From positions 1 through 64,000 of the forward strand of contig JAKBLM010000017.1 of assembly GCA_021832085.1 (NCBI GenBank): 64,000 nucleotides of DNA, in the 5' to 3' direction. Below the pieces are notes generated by a model, which was not told where the DNA came from, did not search any database, and saw only the letters and a program-made list of their open reading frames with translations. How positions within the stretch are numbered: the first letter of the stretch is position 1; every line of letters starts with the position of its first letter. Source of the DNA: Acidobacteriota bacterium. Lineage in GTDB: Bacteria; Acidobacteriota; Terriglobia; Acidiferrales; UBA7541. Shown here piece by piece: positions 53,053 to 63,612 of the stretch. The translations under genes were made by a program, and so were the position numbers.

Positions 53053-55692
53053 ATGCCATCGCTCACGAAATCCCCATATCCCCTGGCGCGAGCGGCCACG
53101 CCGCTTGCCGCCGCGATCCTTTTCCTGGCCGTTTTCGCCGCCGTCCCGCGCCTCCGCGCGCAGCAGCCGGCCGCTCCGCAGGGCATACCGCGCTTCGCCT
53201 TGCCCGCGAGCGGGGCCGCGTGGCGCTCCACGGCTTTCTCCCGAAAATATTTCGACGTCACTGGCCATCGCTCGGCGGTTCTCGGCTGGCAAAACGGCCG
53301 CTTCGAAGCCTGGCTCTACCCGATCAAGGTTCTGCAGGATTTCCATCTTGAATTCCAGCTCCAAGGCATGCTCGAGCCGGTGAAGGGCGATAGCCTGATC
53401 ACGCAGCTCATCACGCGGCCCGAATCCACCACGCTCGTCTACGTCGATCCTGCCTTCACCGTCCGTGAAACGATTTTCACGCCCGCCGGCGAGCCGGCAA
53501 TCGTGCTCCTGCTCGACGTCGATACGTCGAAGCCGATCACGATCAAGGCGCTTTTCGCTCCGGATTTCCAGCCGATGTGGCCGGCGAGCTTTGGCGGCCA
53601 ATATAGCTACTGGGTGAAGCGCGACAAGGCCTTCGCGCTCACCGACGCCACCAACCTGCCCACCGCGCTCGTCGGCTCGCCCGCCGCAACCGCCTACACC
53701 GAATTCGTTGGCCATCGCCTGGCCAGCGGCGAAACGGAATTCGATATGCGCGTCACGCCCGCCGAGGCGCGCTCGTCGCTGATTCCGGTGGTGATGTCGC
53801 TCGGCCTGAAAAACCTGCGGCAGGCCGAATCCGTCTACGCGAGCGTGCTGCACGATATCCCCGCCCTTTACGACGCTCGCGTCGCTGCCGCGCGCCGTTT
53901 CCTCGCCCGCACCACGAGCATCGAAACGCCCGATCCCGTCTTCAACCGCGCCTGGCTCTGGGCCAAGCTCTCGCTCAACGCCGGCTGGGTCTGCCATCCG
54001 GGCCTTGGCTGCGGCCTCGTGGCCGGCTACGCGCCTTCCGGCTCGAGCCAGCGGCCGGGATTCGACTGGTGGTTTGGCGGCGATGCACAGATGAACAGTT
54101 GGGCGCTGGAGGATTATGGCGATCTTGCCGGCGCACGCCGCGCGCTCGCGTTCCTGGAACGGCACCAGCGCGCCGACGGCAAGATGATGCACGAGATGAC
54201 CCAGAGCGTCGACCTGGTCGATTGGTTCCACAAATACAATTTCGCCTACTACCACGCCGAAACCACCCCGATGTACCTCTACGCGCTCGACCAGTATTGG
54301 CGCCGCACCGGTAACCGGAAATTCCTCGCCCAGTTCTGGCCCTCGGCGAAAAAGGCCTACGGCTACTGCCTCACCACGCTCGATCCCGACGGCCTGATGG
54401 ACAACACCAAGGCCGGCCTCGCCGCCGTCGAGGTCGGCGTCTTGCGCGACAAGGTGGTCAAGGACGTCTACCTCGAAGGCTTCTGGATCGCCGGCCTTGG
54501 TGCGATGCATGACATGGCCACCGCCATGGGCGACGCCCAACTTGCCGCTGATGCCTCCACGCGCCTCCGCCGCGCCGAGCATTCGATCGATGCCCACTGG
54601 TGGAATGCGAAAACCGATACGCTCGCTTTCGGCCTCACCGCCAGTGGCCGCCAGGCCTCGTTCGATGGCAGTTGGCCTGCGGTCATGCTGGCGCTGGCGC
54701 CACACGCGATCGGCGCGCAGCACGCTTTCGAAGCCACGGCCGCCTTCGCACGCCCCGATCTTTCCACCGACTGGGGCTCGCGCTGGCTCTCAAACACGAA
54801 TCCGCTCTACGACCCGCTCAGCTACAACAACGGCAGCGCCTGGCCTTTCATCAGCGGCCTGGTGGCCCTCGCGCAGTATCGCCACGATCAGCCGCTCGCC
54901 GGCTTCGCCACCTGGAGCGCCATCGCGCAGCTCACCGGCATCGAAAAGCCCGGCGCGCTGCCCGAGCAGATGACCGGCAACCGCTACATTGCGCAGGCGC
55001 GCGCCGTGCCGCACCAGCTCTTCTCCTCGATGGGAGTGGTCGTGGCGCTGGTTCGCGGCGTCCTCGGGCTCGATGCCGATGCGCCGCAAGGCCGGCTCGA
55101 TTTCCGCCCCGCGCTGCCGACCAATTGGCCCTCTCTGAAGTTTTCGAAGTTTGCTTTTGGCGCGCACAGCCTGAGCGGCGAAATCAGCCAGTCGCGCTCG
55201 ACGCTGAGCCTCGATCTCGACGACGCTTCCGCCCAGCCGCTCGCCGTCGATTTCGCGCCGGCGCTGCCCTGGGGCGCCCGCGTCATGCGTGTGCTGGTCG
55301 ATGGCCATCCGACTGAATTTCACCAGGAGAATTCGACCGCGCTTTCCCGCGTTGCGGTTCGTTTTCGCTTCGTGCGCCACGCCGATGTCGCCATCGAATT
55401 CACCGGCGGCATCGCGATCGTTCCCGCCGTCCCGCATCCTCAGCCGGGCGATCGCACCGAGCAGCTCAAGATTCTCCGCGTCGAGCAGAAAATCGATCCG
55501 TCGGGCCACGGCGAAATCGCGCTGTCCGTCGCCGGCCGCGGCGGCCGCACCTACGCCCTCGACGCGTATACCCGCCTTTCGTCCATCTCCGCCGAAGGCG
55601 CCACTCTGGAAAAAACGCCCAGTGGCATTCGCCTGAAAATTCCGTTTGAGGGGTCCGGCTATGTCGAACGAACGATCCGCCTTCGTTTCTGA
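53053..55692 (+). CDS. Secreted (alpha/alpha)6-barrel glycoside hydrolase, debranching-enzyme-like
   Basis: This 879-residue exported protein has a signal peptide (ATPLAAAILFLAVFAAVPRLRA). The centre is a helical toroid with GFDWWFGGDAQMNSWALEDYGD, YYHAETTPMYLYALDQY, VYLEGFWIAGLGAMHD and YNNGSAWPFISGLV blocks, typical of glycogen-debranching (amylo-1,6-glucosidase-like) and GH15/GH63-type enzymes. Acidic residues in GGDAQ and at GFDWW may be catalytic. N- and C-terminal beta domains flank it. It lies 100 bp upstream of a second glycosidase. Substrate is likely an alpha-glucoside but is not proven. Confidence 0.8.
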   Translation: MPSLTKSPYPLARAATPLAAAILFLAVFAAVPRLRAQQPAAPQGIPRFALPASGAAWRSTAFSRKYFDVTGHRSAVLGWQNGRFEAWLYPIKVLQDFHLEFQLQGMLEPVKGDSLITQLITRPESTTLVYVDPAFTVRETIFTPAGEPAIVLLLDVDTSKPITIKALFAPDFQPMWPASFGGQYSYWVKRDKAFALTDATNLPTALVGSPAATAYTEFVGHRLASGETEFDMRVTPAEARSSLIPVVMSLGLKNLRQAESVYASVLHDIPALYDARVAAARRFLARTTSIETPDPVFNRAWLWAKLSLNAGWVCHPGLGCGLVAGYAPSGSSQRPGFDWWFGGDAQMNSWALEDYGDLAGARRALAFLERHQRADGKMMHEMTQSVDLVDWFHKYNFAYYHAETTPMYLYALDQYWRRTGNRKFLAQFWPSAKKAYGYCLTTLDPDGLMDNTKAGLAAVEVGVLRDKVVKDVYLEGFWIAGLGAMHDMATAMGDAQLAADASTRLRRAEHSIDAHWWNAKTDTLAFGLTASGRQASFDGSWPAVMLALAPHAIGAQHAFEATAAFARPDLSTDWGSRWLSNTNPLYDPLSYNNGSAWPFISGLVALAQYRHDQPLAGFATWSAIAQLTGIEKPGALPEQMTGNRYIAQARAVPHQLFSSMGVVVALVRGVLGLDADAPQGRLDFRPALPTNWPSLKFSKFAFGAHSLSGEISQSRSTLSLDLDDASAQPLAVDFAPALPWGARVMRVLVDGHPTEFHQENSTALSRVAVRFRFVRHADVAIEFTGGIAIVPAVPHPQPGDRTEQLKILRVEQKIDPSGHGEIALSVAGRGGRTYALDAYTRLSSISAEGATLEKTPSGIRLKIPFEGSGYVERTIRLRF

Positions 55693-55719
55693 AACTCCGC
55701 TGCACAATCGCCCGGTCTT

Positions 55720-55745
55720 GTGTAGCGCCGCCCTTCAGGGCGGCA
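55720..55745 (-). repeat. REP-like hairpin, GCC family
   Basis: GTGTAGCG, then a GCCGCCC/GGGCGGC stem with TTCA loop. It sits between the two glycosidase genes, inside the open frame extending upstream of the second, which argues for the later GTG start there. Confidence 0.8.
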
Positions 55746-55792
55746 CGAAGTCGTATAGGTGTGAAATAGCTAGCGAGCCGAAGCACCCCGCC

Positions 55793-57922
55793 GTGCAACC
55801 ACGCCGGTTTCCCAAGCTCGGCCGCATTCGCGCCGTGCCGAGCTGTTTGCTTGCCGCGCTGCTCCTTTGCCTTTGCGCCGTCGCCGCTCGTGCCCAGACG
55901 CCCGATCACCTCAACGCCACCATCCACGATCCCGTCTACACCACCTACGCCGCGCCGATGAGCCGGTCGGAATATTTCGTCGACGAGGGCTACCATCTCA
56001 ACGACTACACGCCCGGCCGCGCCGTCAGCTATACCACCGACACCGCCGGCGATTTCGGCATCGTCTGGCAACTCGGCAAGGCCGTCGCCTCGCACATCGG
56101 CTCTTTTGCAGCGAAACCGATCCTCCGCCGCTCCTTCACCGATATCGCCCAGCTCGACTACCGCCCGTTCCCCTCGGTCCGCGTGCGCGAAACGTTCGTC
56201 GTCTACAGCTCGCGCCTGGCTTTCGTCGACGTCGAAATCACCAATGCGAGCGGCCACGCGGCGCCGCTCGTCGCCAACGTCTGGTATCAGCGCCCCGATC
56301 CGGTCACCGGCGCCGCGTGCGTCGGCCGCAGCATGGTCACCTTCGCCCATATCGAGCCCGCCAAACTCTGGTTCGAGACGCCGCAGCCCCGCTACGACCC
56401 CAATTTTCACGATGTGCTCCTCGCGAGCCTTCCGGCGTCCTCTGCCGGCGGCTTTGTCCGCGCCCGCGCGCTCGACGCCATCGCCGCGCGCGAGCCGCTG
56501 AACGGGAAGATTTCCGGCAGCCTTCGCGGCATCGCGCTCGCGGTTCGCCTCACTGTGCCGGCCCATGGCCGCCGCGATTTCCGCATTGTGCGCGGCGTCG
56601 CTCCCGCGTCCCAGCCCATCGCCGCGCTCGAAAGCAGTGCACGTGCGCTTCTCACGCAACCGGTTGCCCCGCTCATCGCGCAGGCCTGGGCGCAATACCG
56701 CCGCATTCCGCGGCTGAAACTCCCCAGCCCCGCGTGGCAGATGGTCTATTGGAGCGCGTTCACCTTGGTGCGCCAGCAGATGATGCCGCCCGCCGGCATG
56801 GCGCATTACAACTACTACGTCTTCTCCCGTGAACCCACCTGGGACTGGGGCCACGAGGGCCAGGTGTTCCACGAAAGCCTCTCGATGCTCGCCTACGTCT
56901 ACATGAACCCGCTGAGCGCCGAGGGCTCCCAGCGCGTTTTCATGGGGCGCCAGGCGCCTTCCGGCTATATCGGTTACCGCGTCGGTCCCTACGTCACCCA
57001 GACCTATCCCTACAAGGGCGAGCGCACCACCTCCGCCCCGTTCTTCTCGTGGACGAACTGGGAAATCTACCAGGTCTCCCACGACCGCAAATTCCTCGCC
57101 CAGGCCTATCGCTCCGGCTCCGCCTTCGCCAATTACATCCTCCGCACGCGCGACAAGGATCACGACGGCTTCCTCGAATGGGGCGGCAACGCCATGCTCG
57201 AATGCGTCCGCGACAGCCAGGACGTCATCTGGCACCTCTTCGGCGATACCGACGATTCGCCCAGCCGCGTCAAAGCCCTCGATCTCATGTCGATGATGGT
57301 GATGGAAACGCGCTCGCTCGCGCATATGGCCACCGCGCTCGGCCATCCTGCCCAGGCTCGCCGCTGGCAGCAGCGCTCCGATCGCCTCGCCGATCTCGTC
57401 CGCACGCGCATGTGGGATCCGAAGACCGGCTTCTTCTACAATCTCGCGCGCGACACCGGCACCTTCACCACCGCCGGCGGCATCAGCCTGAAGCGGAAAG
57501 AGATCATCGGCTTCTTGCCGCTCTGGGCCGGCATCGCCACCAAGGCCCAGGCCGCCCGCCTTGTCCAGCACCTTACCGATCCCCGTGAATTCTGGCGCCG
57601 CTTCGGCGTTCCCACCCTTTCGGCCGACGATCCCTATTACCAGCCCCACATCAAGCAGTGCTGCCAGTGGAATGGCGCCGTCTGGCTGCTCTGGAATTAC
57701 CTCGTCTTTCGCGGCTTGCTGCGCTACGGCTACCGCTCCCAGGCCCGCGAGCTCGTTCGCCGCGACATGGCCGCCGTCACCTACCAGCTCGACCGAAACC
57801 ACCGCTTCCGGGAGTCCTACAGCCCCGATTTCACCGTCCTCCATTCCCCGAAAAACTACATCTGGGACTCGATCCTCGCCCGCATGATGATCGATCTCTA
57901 CGCCCCTCCCGGCACCCGCTAG
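55793..57922 (+). CDS. Secreted glycoside hydrolase, MGH1/GH63-like (alpha/alpha)6 barrel
   Basis: This 709-residue exported protein starts at the GTG at 55793; the open frame to 55646 crosses a REP-like repeat. A signal peptide (RAVPSCLLAALLLCLCAVAARA) leads a beta domain, then a helical barrel with the blocks NYYVFSREPTWDWGHEGQVF, DHDGFLEWGGNAMLEC, RTRMWDPKTGFFY and QWNGAVWLLWNYLVFRGL, which match mannosylglycerate hydrolase-like and GH63 enzymes. Acidic residues in TWDWGHE and in the PKNYIWDS end are candidates for catalysis. With the preceding gene it could process an alpha-glucan or trehalose-like sugar outside the cytoplasm. Confidence 0.8.
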   Translation: MQPRRFPKLGRIRAVPSCLLAALLLCLCAVAARAQTPDHLNATIHDPVYTTYAAPMSRSEYFVDEGYHLNDYTPGRAVSYTTDTAGDFGIVWQLGKAVASHIGSFAAKPILRRSFTDIAQLDYRPFPSVRVRETFVVYSSRLAFVDVEITNASGHAAPLVANVWYQRPDPVTGAACVGRSMVTFAHIEPAKLWFETPQPRYDPNFHDVLLASLPASSAGGFVRARALDAIAAREPLNGKISGSLRGIALAVRLTVPAHGRRDFRIVRGVAPASQPIAALESSARALLTQPVAPLIAQAWAQYRRIPRLKLPSPAWQMVYWSAFTLVRQQMMPPAGMAHYNYYVFSREPTWDWGHEGQVFHESLSMLAYVYMNPLSAEGSQRVFMGRQAPSGYIGYRVGPYVTQTYPYKGERTTSAPFFSWTNWEIYQVSHDRKFLAQAYRSGSAFANYILRTRDKDHDGFLEWGGNAMLECVRDSQDVIWHLFGDTDDSPSRVKALDLMSMMVMETRSLAHMATALGHPAQARRWQQRSDRLADLVRTRMWDPKTGFFYNLARDTGTFTTAGGISLKRKEIIGFLPLWAGIATKAQAARLVQHLTDPREFWRRFGVPTLSADDPYYQPHIKQCCQWNGAVWLLWNYLVFRGLLRYGYRSQARELVRRDMAAVTYQLDRNHRFRESYSPDFTVLHSPKNYIWDSILARMMIDLYAPPGTR

Positions 57923-57976
57923 CGCGTGCTCTTCGCATGCCGCTTGATTGCCCTTGAAAAATCGCTGGGAAGGTTT

Positions 57977-58002
57977 GTGTAGCGCCGCCCTTCAGGGCGG
58001 CA
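57977..58002 (-). repeat. REP-like hairpin, GCC family
   Basis: Reverse-oriented copy (GTGTAGCG, GCCGCCC stem, TTCA loop) 54 bp after the second glycosidase stop. The rest of 57923-58373 contains no recognised gene. Confidence 0.75.
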
Positions 58003-58373
58003 CATTGCCGAGAGGAGCGACGACGCCCGCCGGAATCTGCGTGACAACCCAATCCTTTCCCGAGGGTACGACTTCTGCTCGCGAGGGCACGGCTTCAGCG
58101 GTGCCGTAGATCTGCGGCAGCAAAGCGGCTCAAGCCGCTGAGGCCCAGTTGCCACGCAGACTCTTCAGCGCGTCAGGTTACCGAGAGGATCGAGCAGGCA
58201 GCCGAATCCTCACTGGCACCCCGGCCCCGTGCGCCGGCGCCTCGCTTTTTCCCAGTTCGCTGTGAATTCTCAGGGGGCGGCGCGACGCTACCCGCTATCA
58301 GCCAAAGTCGGAACAGAGTCGGAAGAGCTCACGCTTGGGGCAGGGAAGACCATCCCCGCAAAAGAGCGTTGGC

Positions 58374-58444
58374 TCCGGGGCCTGGACTCGAACCAGGATA
58401 GCCAGATCCAAAGTCTGGTGGCCTGCCAATTAGCCGACCCCGGA
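58374..58444 (-). tRNA. tRNA-Gln (TTG anticodon)
   Basis: A full cloverleaf on the minus strand: acceptor TCCGGGG/CCCCGGA, D-arm GGCTAATTGGCAGGCC, anticodon stem-loop CCAGA-CTTTGGA-TCTGG with TTG, and T-arm CCTGG-TTCGAGT-CCAGG. CCA is not encoded. It marks one edge of the prophage scrap. Confidence 0.95.
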
Positions 58445-58842
58445 AAGGAATCGAAATCCGGAAACAACGGCTGCGAAACACGGGCCGTGCCGCCGGCCGG
58501 CACATACCCGCCGAAATTCGCCGGAGAACATGATACCGGAACTTTCTGTTCTCCGCCTTCTCCGCTCGCGAATTTCGCGAGCCGCCTGCCGCCGGCCACA
58601 AAACTAGCTTCCCGCATCCGGTCTCGAACGAACGCGAGCTTGCCTGCCTTTCGGCACCCGTTTTCTCGCCCCATTCCTCCGTGCGAGCACCCCTTGTGTC
58701 GGTCAGCCGGAATTACGAAGAAGGCTTTCCGCAGGAAAAACTCCTGGCCCGGTTGTTTGGAAGGGTCGAACGAAAAAATCAGGGCGATCGCAAGTTGCGC
58801 GGCCCGGTCTCGCTTGTCGCTTCTTTCCGCAGGTCCGGGCCG
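58445..58842. other. Non-coding stretch beside tRNA-Gln
   Basis: No gene or repeat family recognised. It contains a CTCGCGAATTTCGCGAG palindrome (58566-58582). The plus-strand open frame over it runs through the tRNA and is not a gene. Confidence 0.5.
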
Positions 58843-59043
58843 CTAGCGAATACGCACATCGATTTCGGCCGTCAGCGGGCCTTCTTCGATCTCCCCGCCG
58901 TAAAGGAGGCAGTCGCGGATTTCACGCTTCTTTTCCTCCCAGAGCCTTGACCATAAAATGGCCTTTTTTTTAAGAATGCGCTCTTCGGCGAGGTCGGCCT
59001 GCGTGACGAGCCTTTTCTGATGAAACTGTAGAACCTTTTTCAT
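58843..59043 (-). CDS. Small hypothetical protein, phage-associated region
   Basis: This 66-residue basic helical protein starts at ATG 59043 after a GAGGGGGG site. It overlaps the end of the upstream ORF by 74 nt in another frame. No known family. Its position next to the truncated portal gene suggests prophage origin. Confidence 0.55.
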   Translation of the reverse strand: MKKVLQFHQKRLVTQADLAEERILKKKAILWSRLWEEKKREIRDCLLYGGEIEEGPLTAEIDVRIR

Positions 59044-59362
59044 GGCCCCCCTCGTGGGGCCGTTCTGCCATTTCCCGGGCCGTGCGGGCAAAATCTTCTG
59101 CCTGCTTCGTTACCTCCTGGTAAGTACCAAGACCCCCGTTTTTCGGGTCCGCCGCCCCGCTCCGCCTCTTGCCCGGCGGCTGCGCTTCCCAGTTCACCAG
59201 GGTTTGCGAATCGCCGGCCCGTTCCATCTGCTTCATCGCCCAGGTCAGCAGCCGTTCGGAAAGGTTGCTGACCGTCCGGCCCTCGCGCCGCGCCTGTTCC
59301 TGCAGCGCCCGTTTCAGTTCGGGAAGGCCCATCACGCCGATGTTTACCCGCAGTTCTCTCAT
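58970..59362 (-). CDS. Small DNA-binding-like protein, phage-associated region
   Basis: This 130-residue protein begins with a segment resembling ribbon-helix-helix proteins (LPELKRALQEQARREGRTVSNLSERLLTW), as in small phage or plasmid regulators. The rest is low-complexity and charged. A GGGAAG site precedes the ATG. Function inferred from shape only. Confidence 0.55.
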   Translation of the reverse strand: MRELRVNIGVMGLPELKRALQEQARREGRTVSNLSERLLTWAMKQMERAGDSQTLVNWEAQPPGKRRSGAADPKNGGLGTYQEVTKQAEDFARTAREMAERPHEGGHEKGSTVSSEKARHAGRPRRRAHS

Positions 59363-59410
59363 CGCTTCCCGAAGAGCACTCTACTAGAACTGGTTTACTG
59401 GGCAAATCCC

Positions 59411-59439
59411 TTGACAAGATTAATGTCCTGTTGTGTTAT
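59411..59439 (+). promoter_or_regulatory. Strong promoter-like sequence pointing into the portal remnant (antisense)
   Basis: A perfect TTGACA and TGTTAT are 17 nt apart on the plus strand in a small AT-rich island. The only plus-strand frame downstream is the shadow of the portal-like gene, so an antisense transcript is predicted, or the match is chance. Confidence 0.4.
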
Positions 59440-59459
59440 TCATGCCATTAATTAACTGG

Positions 59460-60176
59460 CTATACCACGTACCGCACGTACGCGCCCGCCTTGCCTCCCA
59501 CCCACAGGTGGAAAGCTTCCTCGGCCACGCGCTGCTCGATCCGGTTGTTCCGCTCGATCAGGTCCACCACATCCGTGCCCGCTTTCGCCGTCGCCAGGTC
59601 CACTTCGTTCGAGGGCGATTTCGGCAGCAGCCGCACCCTCGGCACCGACTGGCTCAGCACCGCGATGATCGACTGCCCGAACGCCTGGTAAATATTGGTG
59701 ACGAACTCGTACCGCGGCAGGTCCTCGAGCGAGGTTTCGTCGCTCACCTTCTGCTCGAAGGGCAGGTGCCAGTTCTGGTCCCTGTCGTTCCACCACAGGT
59801 ACAACAGCCCGCGCCAGAAATAATGCGCCTGCTTGACCTGTCGGATCTCCTGCCGCCGCGCCGTCTCCGATTCTTCCCCGATTCGGCTCACCAGGTCCCG
59901 CAAGGTGTTCTGCAGCTCTTCGGGAAGCTGCTCGTTGTTCGGTCCGTAGGGATGCGGTTCGCCGCCCTCGGCCAGGGCCTGAGCGTCCGGCCCCTCTGCC
60001 GCCGTCACGTCTCCGCGCGGCAATACTGGCTGTCCCTGCTCGGGGATCGGCGTGCGGTCAGGCGGGTCCTGCGCCGTCAATTCGCTGAAGGAATGGGTGT
60101 TGGAAAATGGATTGGTCGACACGGTCTCTCGAAAGCCCGCGTCCCAGAGTTGCAGGACGGGACGGAACGCCGCCAC
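59460..60176 (-). pseudogene. Truncated phage portal-like protein
   Basis: A 238-residue reading frame resembles the first part of phage portal (head-tail connector) proteins: the block PRYEFVTNIYQAFGQSIIAVL, a LIERNNRIEQRVAEEAF helix and GGKAGAYVRYVV, after which the family continues for several hundred residues but this frame stops. The N-terminal part is also disturbed: a second frame upstream (to 60549) may hold the original start. It is a decayed prophage gene. Confidence 0.6.
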
Positions 60177-60519
60177 TTCTCTTCCGGGCGCCAGCTGCTC
60201 GCAAATGCCCGGGCAGAGACCACGCGCAGGCGGGCTCGCCTTTCCATCGCTCTCTTGCCGCTGCCATTTCCGCGGCCGGAGCCTTCATCCCGAAGCTTCC
60301 ATCGCCTCGTGACAGCAGTATGAATCTCATATCTCCCGCCCCGTTTCCACACCACCCCCTACGTAAACTTCCTCTGAAAAAAATCTCCCGCGCTTGCTTC
60401 CCAATCACGCCCGATTGTCCCCCGTCCGCGCTTTTGCTAGTCTGAAGGGGCCTTTTGCGGTGTCTCGCTCTTCGGTTTCGGGCCTCCACGCGCCCGGCCC
60501 TGCAGCGCCGCGATCGCGA

Positions 60520-60609
60520 GGAGAGGTGTCCGAGTGGCTGAAGGAGCACGCTTGGAAAGCGTGTAGCCTGGTAACGGGCTCGCGGGTTCGAATCCCGCCC
60601 TCTCCGCCA
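60520..60609 (+). tRNA. tRNA-Ser (GGA anticodon)
   Basis: A class-II tRNA with acceptor GGAGAGG/CCTCTCC, long variable arm, anticodon loop CTTGGAAAG (GGA), T-arm CGGGTTCGAATCCCG and an encoded CCA end. It marks the other edge of the prophage scrap; both tRNA 5' ends face the remnant. Confidence 0.96.
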
Positions 60610-61018
60610 TCTCCTGCCTTGGTCCGGCCTGCGGCGCCTGCCAACTGAATTTCCATCTCTTTTCGTGTCCGCCGCTTACCCGTTTTCATGCTCCCCGAAG
60701 CTCAAAATTTGTCTTTTTGCCTCTCCTGGGCCCCCGGCAGCCCAAAGTCCGGCTCAAAAAATCTGCTTTTTGCCCCCTGGTGGCGTCGCTAAGTCATTGT
60801 TAAAAAATCACTTATAGAAACATCGACATGCCGCCCCGAACTGAAACTTTTCTTCTTTCTTTCGCATCTGAATATACGTATCCTAGTGGAGCCCTCAGGC
60901 TAGGTTCTCTCTTACACCGGCGGAACGGTTCGAAATTACTGTCAGAGTGGGACAACGGGATTACGCGGTGAGATGGGCGGGCTGAGGCATACTCTGCAAT
61001 ACTTCAGGAGAGGCATAA
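60610..61018. other. Upstream region of rpoD
   Basis: No gene seen. The sequence is relatively AT-rich around 60700-60900 and has a few promoter-like boxes (TATAGA near 60810, TATACG near 60873), none with good -35 spacing. A GGAGAGG site (61007-61013) serves rpoD. Confidence 0.4.
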
Positions 61019-62584
<1,566 letters not shown>

Positions 62585-62611
62585 CCGCCGCCGGTAACAG
62601 AAACACAATCA

Positions 62612-62648
62612 GGGGCACGTTGCCACGCGTGGCAGCGTGCCCCGTTTT
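62612..62648 (+). terminator. rpoD terminator, related to the GGGCACGTTGC repeat
   Basis: Arms GGGGCACGTTGCCACG and CGTGGCAGCGTGCCCC (62612-62643) pair nearly perfectly and are followed by GTTTTC. The sequence is an extended variant of the GGGGCACGTTGCAACG repeat family, so a REP-like element probably doubles as the terminator. Confidence 0.85.
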
Positions 62649-62699
62649 CGTTGCCCCCACCCCTGTCGCCCTTCTGGCCGCGGCCTTTCTTCAATCTGA

Positions 62700-62717
62700 A
62701 ATCTCAAATTTGAGATT
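62700..62717. repeat. 18-bp perfect AT-rich palindrome
   Basis: AATCTCAAATTTGAGATT lies between convergent rpoD and the adenosine-specific kinase gene. It is strikingly AT-rich in GC-rich DNA. Downstream of it (62718-62857) a degraded mosaic repeat is seen, no gene. Confidence 0.6.
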
Positions 62718-62857
62718 CCCTTTTCCTGTCATGCTGGGCGAAGCCTCTGGCGACGAGCGCAAGGCGCGCACCGAGTCCCGAAGCAGGCTGTCAGGAAGCA
62801 TCCCGATTGCTTCGAGTTGACGTCCCCAATCCTCGCATGCTCTCGTTTTTGCCAGCT

Positions 62858-63340
62858 TTAAAGCTTGTACCCAATCCGCCGCAGGAACTCCTTCCGCTTC
62901 GCCACGTCCTGCTCTTTTTCCACTCCCTTCGGCGGGTATCCGTCCACCACGCCGACCACCCCGCGTCCCTGCTCCGTCTTCGCCACCAGCACCTCCAGCG
63001 GATTTGCCGTCGCGCAGTAGATCCCGCACACCTCCGGGCATCGCTGGATCCGTTCCAGCACGTTGATCGGGTAAGCGTTCTTCAGCATCACGACGAAGAC
63101 GTGTCCGGCGCCGATGGCCAGCGCGTTCTCGACAGCCACTTTTTTCATTTGGTCGTCGTTTCCTTCCACTCTCACCAGGCACGGCCCCGACGCTTCGTTG
63201 AAAGCCACGGCAAACCAGCTCGCCGGCACTGTGTTGATCAGCGCTTCGTAGATGTCCTCGGCCGTCTTGATGAAATGGCATTGCCCAATGATGATGTTCG
63301 CGTCTTCCGGAATGTTCATGGGTACCGATTCGATGTCCAT
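62858..63340 (-). CDS. Adenosine-specific kinase (PF04008 family)
   Basis: This 160-residue protein matches the small adenosine-specific kinase family: MNIPEDANIIIGQCHFIKTAEDI at the N-terminus, AFNEASGPCLVRVEGND, HVFVVMLKNAYPINVL and a CGIYCATANPLEVLVA block. Members are annotated as phosphorylating adenosine. The ATG at 63340 is preceded by GAGG. It converges on rpoD. Confidence 0.85.
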   Translation of the reverse strand: MDIESVPMNIPEDANIIIGQCHFIKTAEDIYEALINTVPASWFAVAFNEASGPCLVRVEGNDDQMKKVAVENALAIGAGHVFVVMLKNAYPINVLERIQRCPEVCGIYCATANPLEVLVAKTEQGRGVVGVVDGYPPKGVEKEQDVAKRKEFLRRIGYKL

Positions 63341-63451
63341 GGCGCGCCTCGCAGTGAAAATGTGCGGTTCGCGGCCATCGTATCACGCCCGCATGGCACG
63401 GGCACTCCTGCCCGCGCGTTGCTCTGCCACCACTATCCCAGGCGGTTCATT

Positions 63452-63593
63452 GTAGGGGCGACGCATGCGTCGCCCGACCCGGCCGGTCCCGCCCTGTGGC
63501 CTCATCGACGCCCCCGGCTTTCTTTCCTCCGTCTATTGTGTTTTGATTTTCCTTTAACAATGCAGAGGCGGTTTTAGAGCCCGCCCCTGCCAC
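63452..63593. repeat. REP-like repeats upstream of the SDR gene
   Basis: GTAGGGGCGACGCATGCGTC hairpin (63452-63475) and a GGCGGTTTTAGAGCCCGCCCC-type element (about 63569-63593). No gene between 63341 and 63612. Confidence 0.65.
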
Positions 63594-63612
63594 GCGGGCC
63601 AAAGGAGGGGGA

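Noticed and set aside
58229..58846. 205-codon plus-strand open frame
   Set aside because: It runs through tRNA-Gln and has no recognisable protein features.
59433..60323. 296-codon plus-strand ORF behind a consensus promoter
   Set aside because: It is the antisense of the portal-like frame and has arginine/valine-rich shadow composition.
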